Below, in pieces: positions 14,442-23,777 of a stretch of DNA of 64,000 nt. The DNA lies in the NCBI RefSeq assembly GCF_024105655.1, contig NZ_JAAAMH010000004.1:1-64000 (forward strand), in the 5' to 3' direction. The number at the start of each line of letters is the position of its first letter. Positions within the stretch are counted from its first letter, which is position 1. The position numbers and the translations under genes are program-made. The stretch comes from Aliihoeflea sp. 40Bstr573 (GTDB lineage Bacteria > Pseudomonadota > Alphaproteobacteria > Rhizobiales > Rhizobiaceae). The notes below the pieces were generated by a model. The model did no database searches. It was given only the letters and a program-made list of their open reading frames with translations, and was not told the origin of the DNA.

Positions 14442-16916
14442 GTGAATGCTCCGTTCCGCAACAACCAATCCTCGTCGACCATTTCGCTTGATGTGGAAGG
14501 CATGAGCTGCGCGTCCTGCGTGGGCAGGGTCGAGCAGGCCTTATCGAAAGTCCCGGGCGTCGAGAATGTTTCCGTCAATCTCGCGACCGAGAAAGCGACA
14601 ATCCGCGGAACGAACCTCGACCGGAACGCGCTTGCAAAAGCCGTCGAAGCTGCAGGCTATGCTGTGACAGCCGAACAATCAGTGTCCATGGCAATCGAAG
14701 GCATGAGCTGCGCCTCGTGCGTCGGAGCCGTCGAAAGAGCACTGCTGCAGGTTCCCGGCGTTACGGACGCATCAGTCAATCTCGCGACGGAACGGGCAAC
14801 GATCGCCGGCTCGGCGGACATACGTGACGTCAAGGCTGCCGTAGCGGCTGCCGGCTACGAAGCGCGGGCCATCGACGAGGCCGGAACGGCGGGTGAAGCC
14901 GTCGGCGAGCGAAAGGACGAGGAGCGCCGCGAATTGCGGCGCGATCTGACGCTCGCGGCCTTGCTCACGTTGCCCGTCTTCATCCTCGAAATGGGATCGC
15001 ATCTCATACCGGCATTCCATGCGCTGATCGCCAATTCGATCGGTATGCAGGCAAGCTGGTACATCCAGTGTGCGCTCACCACCCTCGTCCTGTTCGTGCC
15101 TGGCATCCGCTTCTACCGGAAAGGCTTTCCCGCCCTGCTGCGCGCGACACCCGACATGAATTCGCTGGTCGCCGTCGGCACGATCGCCGCCTATGGCTAT
15201 TCGCTCGTCGCGACCTTCGCACCCGCCTTGCTGCCCGAAGGCACCATCAACGTCTACTACGAAGCGGCCGCGGTGATCGTGACGCTGATCCTTCTCGGCC
15301 GCTATCTCGAGGCGCGGGCAAAGGGCCGGACGTCCGAAGCGATCAAGCGGCTCGTCGGATTGCAAGCGAAGACCGCGCGCGTGCGCCGCGGGGACACGAC
15401 GGTCGAACTGCCGATCGCGGAAGTCGCAGCCGGGGACGTCATCGACGTTCGTCCCGGCGAGCGCATTCCGGTCGACGGCGAACTCGTCGAAGGCGAGAGT
15501 TATGTCGACGAATCCATGATCACGGGTGAACCTGTTCCGGTCGCCAAGTCCCCCGGCGGCGCAGTCACCGGCGGCACCGTCAACCAGAAGGGCGCGTTCG
15601 CGTTTCGTGCGACCGCCGTCGGCAGCAAGACCGTGCTCGCGCAGATCATCCGCATGGTCGAGGAGGCGCAGGGGTCGAAACTGCCGATCCAGGCTCTGGT
15701 CGACAGGATCACGATGTGGTTTGTCCCCGCAGTGATGGCCGTCGCGGTCCTGACCTTCGCGGTCTGGCTGGTCTTCGGCCCGTCGCCTGCATTGACCTTC
15801 GCGCTCGTCAATGCGGTCGCCGTCCTCATCATCGCCTGTCCCTGCGCCATGGGGCTTGCCACGCCGACATCGATCATGGTCGGCACCGGCCGCGGCGCGG
15901 AAATGGGCGTGCTCTTCCGCAAGGGCGAGGCCCTGCAGTCGCTGAAGGATGCTCGCGTGGTCGCCTTCGACAAGACCGGGACGCTGACCGAGGGCAAGCC
16001 GACGCTCACCGATTTCGAGACGGCGGACGGATTCGACCGCTCCACGGTTCTGGGGCTCGTGGCAGCGGTGGAATCGAAGTCGGAACATCCGATCGCGGGT
16101 GCGATCGTCGACGCAGCGCAGGCGGAGGGCATCGCGCTCCCCGAAATCGAGTCCTTCGAATCGGTGACGGGCCTGGGCGTTCGCGGTGTGTCCGACAGCG
16201 TGCGGATCGAAGTCGGTGCGGACAGGTTCATGGCAAAGATCGGCGTCGACATGTCCGGCTTCCGCGACATGGCGGACCGGCTCGCGGCCGAGGGCAAGAC
16301 GCCGCTTTATGCAGCGGTGGGCGGCAGACCGGCTGCCGTCGTCGCAGTCGCTGATCCGATCAAGCCGGCGACGCCCGACGCGATTGCCGCGCTTCATCGT
16401 CTCGGCCTCAAGGTGGCGATGGTCACCGGCGACAATGCGCGTACGGCGCAGGCGATCGCCGACCGCCTCGGCATCGACGACGTCGTCTCGGAAGTGCTCC
16501 CCGACGGCAAGGTCGAGGCGATCCGCCGCCTCAAGCGCGAGCATGGCGCGGTTGCGTTCGTCGGTGACGGAATCAACGACGCTCCGGCGCTCGCCGAAGC
16601 CGATGTAGGTCTGGCTATCGGAACGGGAACCGATATTGCGATCGAGGCGGCCGATGTGGTCCTGATGTCCGGAAGCCTTCACTCCATCCCCAACGGCATC
16701 GCCCTGTCGAAAGCGACGATCGGCAACATCCGGCAGAACCTGTTCTGGGCTTTCGCCTACAACACAGCGCTGATCCCGGTCGCAGCGGGCATCCTGTACC
16801 CCGCGTTCGGAATCCTCCTGTCACCTGTCCTCGCGGCCGGAGCGATGGCCCTTTCGAGCGTCTTCGTTCTCGCAAACGCGCTGCGCCTGAGGCGATTCAC
16901 CTCGGCGGTGGAATGA
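14442..16916 (+). CDS. copA: Cu(I)-exporting P1B-type ATPase CopA
   Basis: The protein has 824 residues. Two N-terminal HMA domains each carry GMSCASC (about residues 20-26 and 86-92). Eight TM helices are expected. The ion-binding CPC is in IACPCAMG (about residue 467), the phosphorylated Asp in DKTGTLTEG (about 508), the SEHP motif (about 545) and the hinge GDGINDAPA (about 705). It pumps Cu(I) from cytoplasm to periplasm, where the oxidase and CusF-like proteins act. GTG 14442 is preferred because AAGGAG lies eight bases upstream; ATG 14415 would be almost leaderless given the CueR promoter. It is full length and intact. Confidence 0.93.
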   Translation: MNAPFRNNQSSSTISLDVEGMSCASCVGRVEQALSKVPGVENVSVNLATEKATIRGTNLDRNALAKAVEAAGYAVTAEQSVSMAIEGMSCASCVGAVERALLQVPGVTDASVNLATERATIAGSADIRDVKAAVAAAGYEARAIDEAGTAGEAVGERKDEERRELRRDLTLAALLTLPVFILEMGSHLIPAFHALIANSIGMQASWYIQCALTTLVLFVPGIRFYRKGFPALLRATPDMNSLVAVGTIAAYGYSLVATFAPALLPEGTINVYYEAAAVIVTLILLGRYLEARAKGRTSEAIKRLVGLQAKTARVRRGDTTVELPIAEVAAGDVIDVRPGERIPVDGELVEGESYVDESMITGEPVPVAKSPGGAVTGGTVNQKGAFAFRATAVGSKTVLAQIIRMVEEAQGSKLPIQALVDRITMWFVPAVMAVAVLTFAVWLVFGPSPALTFALVNAVAVLIIACPCAMGLATPTSIMVGTGRGAEMGVLFRKGEALQSLKDARVVAFDKTGTLTEGKPTLTDFETADGFDRSTVLGLVAAVESKSEHPIAGAIVDAAQAEGIALPEIESFESVTGLGVRGVSDSVRIEVGADRFMAKIGVDMSGFRDMADRLAAEGKTPLYAAVGGRPAAVVAVADPIKPATPDAIAALHRLGLKVAMVTGDNARTAQAIADRLGIDDVVSEVLPDGKVEAIRRLKREHGAVAFVGDGINDAPALAEADVGLAIGTGTDIAIEAADVVLMSGSLHSIPNGIALSKATIGNIRQNLFWAFAYNTALIPVAAGILYPAFGILLSPVLAAGAMALSSVFVLANALRLRRFTSAVE

Positions 16917-16961
16917 AATGAATGCGTACAAGTTAAAAAATGCCGGAGGAACGAGACGACC

Positions 16962-17072
16962 ATGATGATGGACAGCAGCATGACGTGGGGTATGGGGCTT
17001 TGGGGCCTTCTCGTATTGGCGATCCTCGTGCTCGTAGTAGCGGCCCTCGTTAAATACGTGTTCTTCAAATAA
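16962..17072 (+). CDS. Very small membrane protein after copA
   Basis: The frame encodes 36 residues: a Met-rich start (MMMDSSMTWGMG) and one TM helix (LLVLAILVLVVAALV), ending KYVFFK. GGAGG lies about 11 bases before the start. It follows copA by 45 bases on the same strand. The Met-rich head facing the membrane surface could help metal handling. Small Met-rich membrane peptides are often found beside copper ATPases, but no family can be named. Confidence 0.6.
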   Translation: MMMDSSMTWGMGLWGLLVLAILVLVVAALVKYVFFK

Positions 17073-17094
17073 GCCGCTCCAGTCGCACGGTCGT

Positions 17095-17819
17095 TCATCT
17101 AACAATCGTCTGGAAGGCGATCAGGACCAGAATGATCCCGGCGAGCGCTTCGACTGCGCACCCCGTCCTGTCGAGCAACCTTGGGCGCGAGGCGATCAGG
17201 GCGGCAATTCCTTGCCGGAAGACGATCGTCGCCAGCGTAACCACTGAAAGCGTCGTCGCGACGCCGAGCATCATCATCGACGCGAAGGCCAATCCCGCCT
17301 CCGTGACGCCGCGCTGGATCGCGAAGATCATGACAAACAGCGTAAGCGGACAGGGAATGAGCCCCGCGAGGAAGCCCACGAGCGCCCCCCTGTTTTTGCC
17401 GAGGCCATTGAGCTGGCCACGCAATGCGCGCCAGATCATCCACAGGCCGATCAAGCCAAGGAGCCCACGGCTGACATTTTCCATGGCAGGCGCGCGGCCG
17501 ACGCTGCCCAATGCGATCGAGACGAGCGGAAGCGATAATACGGCGATGATGACGGCTATCAGGACATGGGTGAACGACAGCGTAAGCGAGACCATGAGGC
17601 CGCGCGCGACCGACAGAGACACCCGGCCAGGTAGGTAGCGAGGATCGCCTTGCTGTGGCCAGGCGTCAGCGCATGGACCGCTCCAAAGATGATCGCCATC
17701 GGCAGGAAGGTGGCGAGTTCGAACCATCCACCACCCGCGGCGAACGCCCGGATCGTGTCCGCGAAGGTCAGGTAGATGTCGCGCTGGATTTCGACCAGGC
17801 CTTGCATGAAAGCCGTCAT
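17095..17819 (-). pseudogene. NicO/RcnA-type nickel-cobalt exporter, frameshifted
   Basis: The first frame (17819 downwards) reads MTAFMQGLVEIQRD, then MAIIFGAVHALTPGHSKAILATYLAG, carrying the conserved HALTPGHSK motif of NicO exporters. After YLAG, at about 17625-17630, the sense moves to another frame. This continues VSLSVARGLMVSLTLSFTH and LAGLIPCPLTLFVM to the stop at 17095. One missing base in a GGG run explains the switch; with it restored the protein is about 241 residues with six TM helices. Either the exporter is inactive or the base was lost in sequencing. It follows the MFS pump by 16 bases. Confidence 0.8.
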
Positions 17820-17835
17820 AAGCGCCGGTCGGTGC

Positions 17836-19158
17836 TCATGGACGGGCGTTCGGCCAGGAGGCGTGCAAGTCGTCGATTACGAACGGATGGGCATGGCGGT
17901 GCCGCCCATCCGAATTCCCTTCTTTCCAATGCGGATGCGACGAGGGAAGAGCCTCGTGGCTGTGTTCGATGATCTCGGGATCGGCCGAGGGCCATAGATT
18001 GATTGCTGCGAGCGTGCCCGCCGTGGCGGTGATCGTCAGCAACATGGCTGTTGCCGACAAACCGAAGCTCGCGCCCGCCCATCCCGCGAGTGGATAGGTG
18101 ACCAGCCAGCAGGCGTGCGACAGGGCGAACTGGGCGGCGAACAGCGCCGGACGGTCCTCGGCATGGGATGAACGGCGCAGCAGCCGTCCAGAAGGCGTCT
18201 GCGCAAGGGAATAGCCGACACCGACGACGAACCAAACAATGAGCAGCATTTCGTAGGATTCGATGGCGGCCGCAGCCAGCGTTGCGACGGCGAGGATGCC
18301 CGCTCCCGCGAGCATCACCGGCCGGTCGGGCAATCTGTCGAGAAGCCGGGGCAGCGCCAGCGCGACAACCATCGAACCGCCGCCGAAGGCCGCGAGCGCC
18401 ATCGCCGTCTCGCTCTGGCCAAGGCCGAAGACGGCCTGGACGTAGACGACCGTGTTGACGATGACGACCGCGCCGGCGGCGGCGACAGCCATGTTGATCG
18501 CCAGCAGCCCGCGCAGACGCGGCGTCGCGAGATAGATGCGGATACCGCGCGTCGTGCGGTCGTAAATGCCGCGCCGGGCGCTCGGCTTCGGGGTCGGCAA
18601 GACGACCGTCAGCACCAGCGCGGCCGAAACGAGGAAGCCGACGACCGTCCCGGCGAACAGGCTGTGGAAACTGATGACCGTCAAAAGCGCAGCCGCGATC
18701 ATCGGGCTGACGAGGCTTTCGAGGTCGTATGCGAGCCGCGATAGCGACAGCGCCCGCGTATACTCCTTCTCGTCCGGAAGCACATCCGGGATCGTCGCCT
18801 GGAAGGTCGGCGTGAACGCGGCCGATGCCGATTGCAGCGCGAAGATCAAGACATAGACCTGCCAAATCTCCGTGACGAACGGCAGGAGCACCGCGACGCC
18901 TGCCCGGACAATGTCGAGCGCCACGAGCGTCTCACGCCGTGGCAGCCGCTCGGCGAAGGCGGCGGCAATAGGCGCGACGCCGACATAGGCCACCATCTTG
19001 ATCGCCAGCGCCGTCCCGAGAACCGCCCCGGCGTTCTCGCCCGCCAACTCAAAGGCGAGCAGGCCGAGCGCAACCGTCGCCAATCCCGTTCCCAGGAGCG
19101 CGATGATCTGCGCCAGGAACAGGTGACGGTAGGTGCGGTTCGCAAGGACGTGCAGCAT
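17836..19158 (-). CDS. NreB-like MFS nickel/cobalt efflux protein
   Basis: The protein has 440 residues and about 12 TM helices, with MFS motifs such as FAERLPRRE in loop 2-3. The C-terminal 50 residues are very His-rich (EHSHEALPSSHPHWKEG, then RHRHAHPFVIDDLHASWP). NreB and NrsD nickel pumps have such tails, which bind metal before export. It forms an operon with the frameshifted NicO gene and faces the His-rich gene at 19291 across a 132-base divergent spacer. Other divalent metals are possible. Confidence 0.8.
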   Translation of the reverse strand: MLHVLANRTYRHLFLAQIIALLGTGLATVALGLLAFELAGENAGAVLGTALAIKMVAYVGVAPIAAAFAERLPRRETLVALDIVRAGVAVLLPFVTEIWQVYVLIFALQSASAAFTPTFQATIPDVLPDEKEYTRALSLSRLAYDLESLVSPMIAAALLTVISFHSLFAGTVVGFLVSAALVLTVVLPTPKPSARRGIYDRTTRGIRIYLATPRLRGLLAINMAVAAAGAVVIVNTVVYVQAVFGLGQSETAMALAAFGGGSMVVALALPRLLDRLPDRPVMLAGAGILAVATLAAAAIESYEMLLIVWFVVGVGYSLAQTPSGRLLRRSSHAEDRPALFAAQFALSHACWLVTYPLAGWAGASFGLSATAMLLTITATAGTLAAINLWPSADPEIIEHSHEALPSSHPHWKEGNSDGRHRHAHPFVIDDLHASWPNARP

Positions 19159-19290
19159 GTCGGACCTTTGACGGATATCTTTCCGATAATCGAAGCCAAT
19201 ATCGTGGCCATTCTACGGGGCAACGGCCTTCATCTCGCCCCAGAATCGGGAGAAAGGTTTCATTAACCACCGAGGGGTATCGCTGGCATC

Positions 19291-19668
19291 ATGATTGGCC
19301 GTCTGCAAAGCGTCGCGTTGCGCGTCGTCATCGCCTGCGCGATGGCGGTGTCGCTGCTGCTCGCGCCGACCGGGGGGTCATCCTCTCACGACCCGCACGC
19401 ACTCGCGCAGATCGAAGCCGAGCGTCATCTGGAACTGGCAGCCGAAATCGCCGAGCACGGTCACTCGCATGACGATGGCTGGGACAGCGAGAGCAAGTCC
19501 GGTCACCTGCATGGTCATAACGCTGCCGATCACCTGCACGACACGCCAACCTATCCGCCGTCCGTGGCCACGCTCTTCGTCCGGACAAGCGACGCCTGGC
19601 GCATTAGCGCCTTTCCCGAATCCTTGCCCGTCCGAATCTTCGAATTGGACCGTCCGCCGCGTGCTTGA
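19291..19668 (+). CDS. His-rich periplasmic protein
   Basis: The protein has 125 residues. A signal peptide (about 1-26, ALRVVIACAMAVSLLLAPTG) is followed by a region dense in His and Asp: HGHSHDDGWDSESKSGHLHGHN, split here around residues 55-78, and HLHDTP. This can bind nickel, cobalt or zinc. The C-terminus is unremarkable. It begins the plus-strand operon with the HupE-like and anchor proteins. The family is not recognised; a metal-buffering role is inferred. Confidence 0.7.
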   Translation: MIGRLQSVALRVVIACAMAVSLLLAPTGGSSSHDPHALAQIEAERHLELAAEIAEHGHSHDDGWDSESKSGHLHGHNAADHLHDTPTYPPSVATLFVRTSDAWRISAFPESLPVRIFELDRPPRA

Positions 19669-19725
19669 GTGACCGCTGCCCCTGGATCAGGGGCGACGTT
19701 CCTTCTCAACACGGACACCATTTTC

Positions 19726-20460
19726 ATGAGACGACCACCATCTGCGGTGGGCAGCCGGACGCTTGGCGCGTTCGCTCCCCATCTCACGTCCGGGCTGCTT
19801 GCGCTCGGCATGATCCTCGCCTTCGCATCCTCCGCCTTCGCCCATGCGGTGACGGCGGGCGATCAGGGCTACATCCAGGAAATCAGCGGGGTGAATATCA
19901 TCCCGTTCATCTATCTGGGGGCCAAGCACATGGTCACCGGCTACGACCACATCCTGTTCCTGCTTGGCGTGATCTTCTTCCTCTACCGGATGCAGCACAT
20001 CGCCATCTACGTGACGCTGTTCGCCATCGGTCACTCCACGACCATGCTGCTCGGCGTCTATTTCAACATCGGCATCAACAGCTACATCATCGACGCCATC
20101 ATCGGCCTGTCGGTCGTCTACAAGGCGCTCGACAACATGGGAGCCTACCAGCGCTGGTTCGGCTTCCAGCCGAACACCAAGGCCGCGACCCTTATCTTCG
20201 GTCTGTTCCACGGCTTCGGCCTGTCGACCAAGATTCTCGAATACGACATCGCGCCGGACGGCCTCGTGCCGAACCTGCTCGCCTTCAATGTCGGCGTCGA
20301 GATCGGCCAGCTTCTGGCGCTCGGCGCGATCCTGATCGTCATGGGCTTCTGGCGGAAGAGCGCGACCTTCTTCCGTCACGCCTACACGGCCAACGTTGCG
20401 ATGATGGCCGCCGGCTTCCTCCTCTTCGGCTACCAGGTAGCCGGCTACTTCGTTTCCTGA
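19726..20460 (+). CDS. HupE/UreJ-family membrane protein
   Basis: The protein has 244 residues. A signal-like first helix ends near SSAFAHAV. The conserved HupE/UreJ core follows, with GAKHMVTGYDHILFLLG (about residues 66-82), FAIGHSTTM (about 105) and LFHGFGLSTKI (about 163). The His and Asp residues of these motifs are thought to bind Ni(II). Six or seven TM helices fit. HupE/UreJ proteins move nickel or cobalt. ATG 19726 is preferred for the signal peptide; a GTG at 19669 directly after the upstream stop would add 19 unlikely residues. It lies 20 bases before the anchor protein gene. Confidence 0.85.
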   Translation: MRRPPSAVGSRTLGAFAPHLTSGLLALGMILAFASSAFAHAVTAGDQGYIQEISGVNIIPFIYLGAKHMVTGYDHILFLLGVIFFLYRMQHIAIYVTLFAIGHSTTMLLGVYFNIGINSYIIDAIIGLSVVYKALDNMGAYQRWFGFQPNTKAATLIFGLFHGFGLSTKILEYDIAPDGLVPNLLAFNVGVEIGQLLALGAILIVMGFWRKSATFFRHAYTANVAMMAAGFLLFGYQVAGYFVS

Positions 20461-20480
20461 ATTTCCCTAAAGGACCTCAC

Positions 20481-21218
20481 ATGTACAACACCGACATGCC
20501 CACCCGCGCCGAACTTCCCTCGACCGCCAAGCTGCTCCGCTCGACCGGAATCGCCATCGTGACCGCAGGCGCACTCCTCGTCGCCGTCGTTCTCCCGTCC
20601 GAATATGGGATCGACCCGACCGGGATCGGTTCCGCCCTGAACCTGACGGAGATGGGCGAGATCAAGATGCAGCTTGCCGAGGAGGCGGAAGCCGACGCGG
20701 CAATGGACGCCGCCGCCAGCGCAATCCCGGCCGCGACGTCCACTAGCACGACGCCCGCGCCCGCGGCGTCCGGCACTCCGGCACCGATGGTCGCTCCAGT
20801 CGCGCCGCCCGCTCCTCCGGCACCGCCGGCCCCCGAGCGTCAGTCCAGCCTATGGGGGACCATCGGCGCACTGATCATATCGCCCGCTGCCGCGCAGGAG
20901 CAGCGCCAGGACGAAATGACGATCACTCTTGCTCCCGGCGAGGGAGCCGAGATCAAGCTGACGATGGTGGAAGGCGAGATCGCGGCCTTTGCCTGGGTCG
21001 TGTCCGAAGGCGGTGCCGTCAACTACGACACCCATGGTGACGGCGGCGGCCAGAATATCAGCTACGAAAAGGGCCGCGGCGTTTCCGCTGATGAAGGCCA
21101 GTTGCAGGCCGCCTTCACAGGCAAGCACGGCTGGTTCTGGCGGAACCGCGGCGATGCGCCGGTGTCGCTGACGATTCGCACAAGCGGGACCTATACGGCG
21201 ATCCAGCGGCTGGTGTAG
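20481..21218 (+). CDS. Transmembrane anchor protein of metal-resistance clusters
   Basis: The protein has 245 residues. One TM helix lies at about 22-42 (IAIVTAGALLVAVVLP) and is followed by YGIDPTGIG. Then comes an Ala/Pro-rich linker (about 80-125) and a periplasmic beta-rich domain with GEGAEIKLTM, VNYDTHGDGGG and FTGKHGWFWRN. Proteins of this kind are regularly paired with HupE/UreJ genes in metal islands, with no known biochemical role. The start has AAAGGA nine bases upstream. The linker suggests it spans the periplasm toward a partner. Confidence 0.75.
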   Translation: MYNTDMPTRAELPSTAKLLRSTGIAIVTAGALLVAVVLPSEYGIDPTGIGSALNLTEMGEIKMQLAEEAEADAAMDAAASAIPAATSTSTTPAPAASGTPAPMVAPVAPPAPPAPPAPERQSSLWGTIGALIISPAAAQEQRQDEMTITLAPGEGAEIKLTMVEGEIAAFAWVVSEGGAVNYDTHGDGGGQNISYEKGRGVSADEGQLQAAFTGKHGWFWRNRGDAPVSLTIRTSGTYTAIQRLV

Positions 21219-21645
21219 TTGTCACAGGCGGGGTGCCGCAAGGCGCGTCATCCCGCCTCCAACGTCCGCTTTCAGGAGAGGCTCAGCAGCCAGCCTTTGT
21301 CGGCAATGGGGTCGTGTGTTGCCAAATTTCGGGCAATGCGCTCCGCGTGCGCCTGAATGACTCATACGAAATGGTTTACGGACAGACGGCTTCTAGCCGG
21401 TGGTGGCCAAGGTTGCCAAGGACGGCTACGTGGTGATCTGCGGTCGATAGCGGCGAAGGCGTCATCCCGGCGTTCCATAGGATATACGGCCGTGCCTGCT
21501 GGAGACAGCGAAAGCGTTCCGACGAGTTCGAGGCGGACTAACAGCGTCACCCTACTCGTCAACCAACCGCTGATTTTTTGTTGGAACCGGGATAGACGGT
21601 TTCGAATTTGATGAATATCATCGCCACAGATCGCGGTGAACGTGA
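21219..21645. other. No gene recognised; weak hairpin at left end
   Basis: After the anchor gene there is a 7-base inverted repeat AGGCGGG (21226-21232) and CCCGCCT (21252-21258), with a large loop and no T-run. The rest of the stretch has no supported frame. AT content rises toward 21650, where the next promoter lies. Confidence 0.45.
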
Positions 21646-21674
21646 TTGACATGCGTTTTTTTTGTGATATCGCG
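21646..21674 (+). promoter_or_regulatory. Possible promoter for the 68-residue protein gene
   Basis: A consensus -35 TTGACA (21646-21651) is followed by a T-rich spacer and a poor -10 (TATCGC or ATCGCG near 21668-21674). It is 97 bases before the start codon. The -10 is weak, so this is tentative. Confidence 0.3.
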
Positions 21675-21770
21675 TCGCGCGTCATGGAAACGACACCGTG
21701 TCAATCTTATCTTAACGACGTCACCACACGTTGAGGTGGCATTATGGTTACGTCTGAGAAGGAGGCGAGT

Positions 21771-21977
21771 ATGAAGATGACTGAATGTATGTCGCTCGCC
21801 GGCCGTTTTAAGGAACTGGCGGGCAAGGGGCTCGTGGACGTGAAGTTTTACGTTCGCAACCTCGACGAAGCGTCGACCGAGCAGGTATGTGCGGAAGTGA
21901 ACGCTCTTTACGCGGCTCGTGAAGGTGGCAAGACCCAGGCACTTGATTTTGGTGATTCTCGGCGCATCCAAGCTTGA
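21771..21977 (+). CDS. Small protein of unknown function (68 residues)
   Basis: The protein starts MKMTECMSLAGRFKELAGK and continues GLVDVKFYVRNLDEASTEQV, with a helix-strand-helix look and no motif I know. The start at 21771 is preceded by AAGGAGG at ideal spacing; the in-frame ATG at 21744 has none. A strong terminator (22023-22056) follows, so it is its own transcription unit just before the ImmA/IrrE-like gene. Confidence 0.65.
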   Translation: MKMTECMSLAGRFKELAGKGLVDVKFYVRNLDEASTEQVCAEVNALYAAREGGKTQALDFGDSRRIQA

Positions 21978-22022
21978 CACGTTAGCCGAGCCTTATTAGC
22001 TCGGATGGAAAGCGAAGTTTCG

Positions 22023-22056
22023 AAGGCCTCAGCTTTTAGCTGGGGCCTTTTGTTTT
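22023..22056 (+). terminator. Rho-independent terminator
   Basis: A 12-base stem (AAGGCCTCAGCT with AGCTGGGGCCTT, one G-T pair) and a short loop are followed by TTTGTTTT. It lies 45 bases after the small gene and 12 bases before the start of the next. Confidence 0.9.
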
Positions 22057-22067
22057 GGAGATTGACG

Positions 22068-22745
22068 GTGCCTGATTCCTCGAACGGATCGACTTGGGTT
22101 TATTCCGCTAAACTTGAATCCGCATTCCGGAAGGTGAGTGATATCCAGGAATTCGTTCGGCAGTACGTCATCGCTCCCGACAAGTTGCCTGTATCGGTCG
22201 AAGACACTCAATGGGCGATTGAAGAAAAGTATGGGTTCAAAATCACCAAGGAACTCGTTGACTTCGAAGCTGAGCATATCCGGGGCATGATGGAGCGGTA
22301 CGAGAATGGCACGGCCCACGTGTTTATCCGCCAGAGGCAAGACAATGATCTGACTGTTAACGGCTATTGGCATCGCTTCATCGCAGTCAAAGAACTGTCC
22401 CATCTTGCGATTGACGAGAAAGAGGATTTCAATTGGGATGGGTCGAAGACGATCGAAGAACTTATCGCAGACCACATCTTCGAAGGAATGCGGCCTGCGA
22501 AAATTGAGATCCAGTCGGAAGTTCTTGCGGAACTCGTCGCCATAGAAATTCTGTATCCAATGGAATTTAGGCAAGCGGACATCGAAAGCGGTAGGTTGCC
22601 CTCGGATCTAGCAAAGGATTACGGAGTGCCGCCTTACGTAATCGAGCGCGCACTTTCCCAAGGCCATATGAAGATGGCGCGAGCGCTTTGGCATGAAATC
22701 GGCGGACATGGCTTGGGCGGACTGGGATCCGATCCTGCTGGCTGA
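22068..22745 (+). CDS. Degenerate ImmA/IrrE-like (M78-type) protein
   Basis: The protein has 225 residues. RFIAVKELSHLAID (about 103-116) aligns with the zinc motif RFxxxHELGHLL of ImmA/IrrE metallopeptidases, with the first His replaced by Lys. Further on, SEVLAELVAIEILYPMEFRQ and LAKDYGVPPYVIERAL match the third-ligand helix and the helical end of that family. Losing one zinc ligand suggests a non-catalytic sensor or binding protein. GTG 22068 is chosen because GGAG lies seven bases upstream and the terminator of the previous gene would lie inside a longer form. The family match is from motif reading. Confidence 0.6.
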   Translation: MPDSSNGSTWVYSAKLESAFRKVSDIQEFVRQYVIAPDKLPVSVEDTQWAIEEKYGFKITKELVDFEAEHIRGMMERYENGTAHVFIRQRQDNDLTVNGYWHRFIAVKELSHLAIDEKEDFNWDGSKTIEELIADHIFEGMRPAKIEIQSEVLAELVAIEILYPMEFRQADIESGRLPSDLAKDYGVPPYVIERALSQGHMKMARALWHEIGGHGLGGLGSDPAG

Positions 22746-22963
22746 CGCCCGCGTCTGCCCAATTTCTTCGCTCCGACGTAGGGAGCCGGCTCCTCCGTCG
22801 AAGCGGCTTCCATCTCACCAAAGGGCGAGGCAAACGATCTCTGCCGCATCGCGGCAACCGCCGCTGGGCGGTTGAAGTTTATTGACGCCGCCCGGTTTGG
22901 CGCGCCATTCTCAACGTGAATCGTTGCCCCAGCCGACACCTACCTTGGCTTGAATGTCAAAGA

Positions 22964-23395
22964 ATGAACGCGATGCGGTTAAGAGTGTGTCGTCCACCAC
23001 CCGCGAACGGAGGAACCCCCTCGATCACCGATGACGAGGCCCTCGCTTTGGCCCGAGCGACCGTAAACTTGGCCAAAGTCTGGACACTGACCGACTCCGA
23101 AGCCTGCGTCCTCTTGGGTGGCATGTCGCCACGTACATGGGCGCGTTGGAAGAGCGGCTCCCACGGCCGGATCGACCGGGATCTTCGGGTTAGAATGGCC
23201 GACTTGATGGGGATCCACAAAAGTTTGCGATACCTGTTCAAGACTCCGTCCCAGGGCTACGACTGGATCCGAAAGCCAAACGCTGCCTTCGGCGGAGTTT
23301 CTGCGCTCCAGATCATGCTGCGCGGGGAGAATTCGGACCTCGCGGCGATCCGGAATTGGCTCGAAGCTGAAGGGGGATCGCCGCAGGCTTCGTAG
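22964..23395 (+). CDS. MbcA/ParS/Xre-type antitoxin without visible toxin
   Basis: The protein has 143 residues from ATG 22964. The middle shows an Xre-like helix-turn-helix (LTDSEACVLLGGMSPRTWARW, counted in two parts around residues 45-65). The C-terminus is the MbcA/ParS toxin-binding domain: MADLMGIHKSLRYLF, then GYDWIRKPNAAFGG and SALQIMLRG with a final LAAIRNWLEA. These antitoxins are normally followed by a RES-domain NAD-degrading toxin. No RES motif appears in the 380 bases that follow or upstream. The start is uncertain; ATG 22973 is an alternative. Confidence 0.75.
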   Translation: MNAMRLRVCRPPPANGGTPSITDDEALALARATVNLAKVWTLTDSEACVLLGGMSPRTWARWKSGSHGRIDRDLRVRMADLMGIHKSLRYLFKTPSQGYDWIRKPNAAFGGVSALQIMLRGENSDLAAIRNWLEAEGGSPQAS

Positions 23396-23777
23396 GTTTG
23401 GGCGGAATTCCTTGAGGCGGAGAGCGCGTCTGAACAGCGCGCCTGATCCGCGGCCATGCCGGACGAGCTGGCCATGAATTCTCCGATTGAAGCGAGTTGC
23501 TTCGGCATGAACACGGAGCCCATTGACCGAGGTCGAGAAAGCGCCTGTCGGGGTTCACCGCCTCGGAGTAATTGATTACATTGGCCGCAGAGGCGGGCCG
23601 GGCAATTCGAACACCTCACCGCGACCTGAAGTTCGCGTCTTTCACATCGACGGCGTTGCCAACTGGCTCGTGAATCTACACGCTTGGACGCGGCGTCTTT
23701 GTAAGCTTGTTTGGTGCAGATCGATTTAGTTTCGCACGGCTACCAACGCGAACGGGCCCAGTCATCCTACGGCATGA
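23396..23777. other. No gene recognised; where a RES toxin would be expected
   Basis: Downstream of the antitoxin there is a 382-base stretch with only short frames. One of 68 codons (23523-23729, plus) has no good ribosome binding site or known motif. No RES-domain sequence is visible in any frame. Confidence 0.5.

Noticed and set aside
14772-16682. 636-codon open frame on the minus strand
   Set aside because: Antisense shadow of copA, with Asp/Arg/His-rich composition and no recognisable protein.
23523-23729. 68-codon frame as a RES toxin remnant
   Set aside because: No RES residues (conserved Arg, Glu, Ser) can be seen and there is no ribosome binding site.
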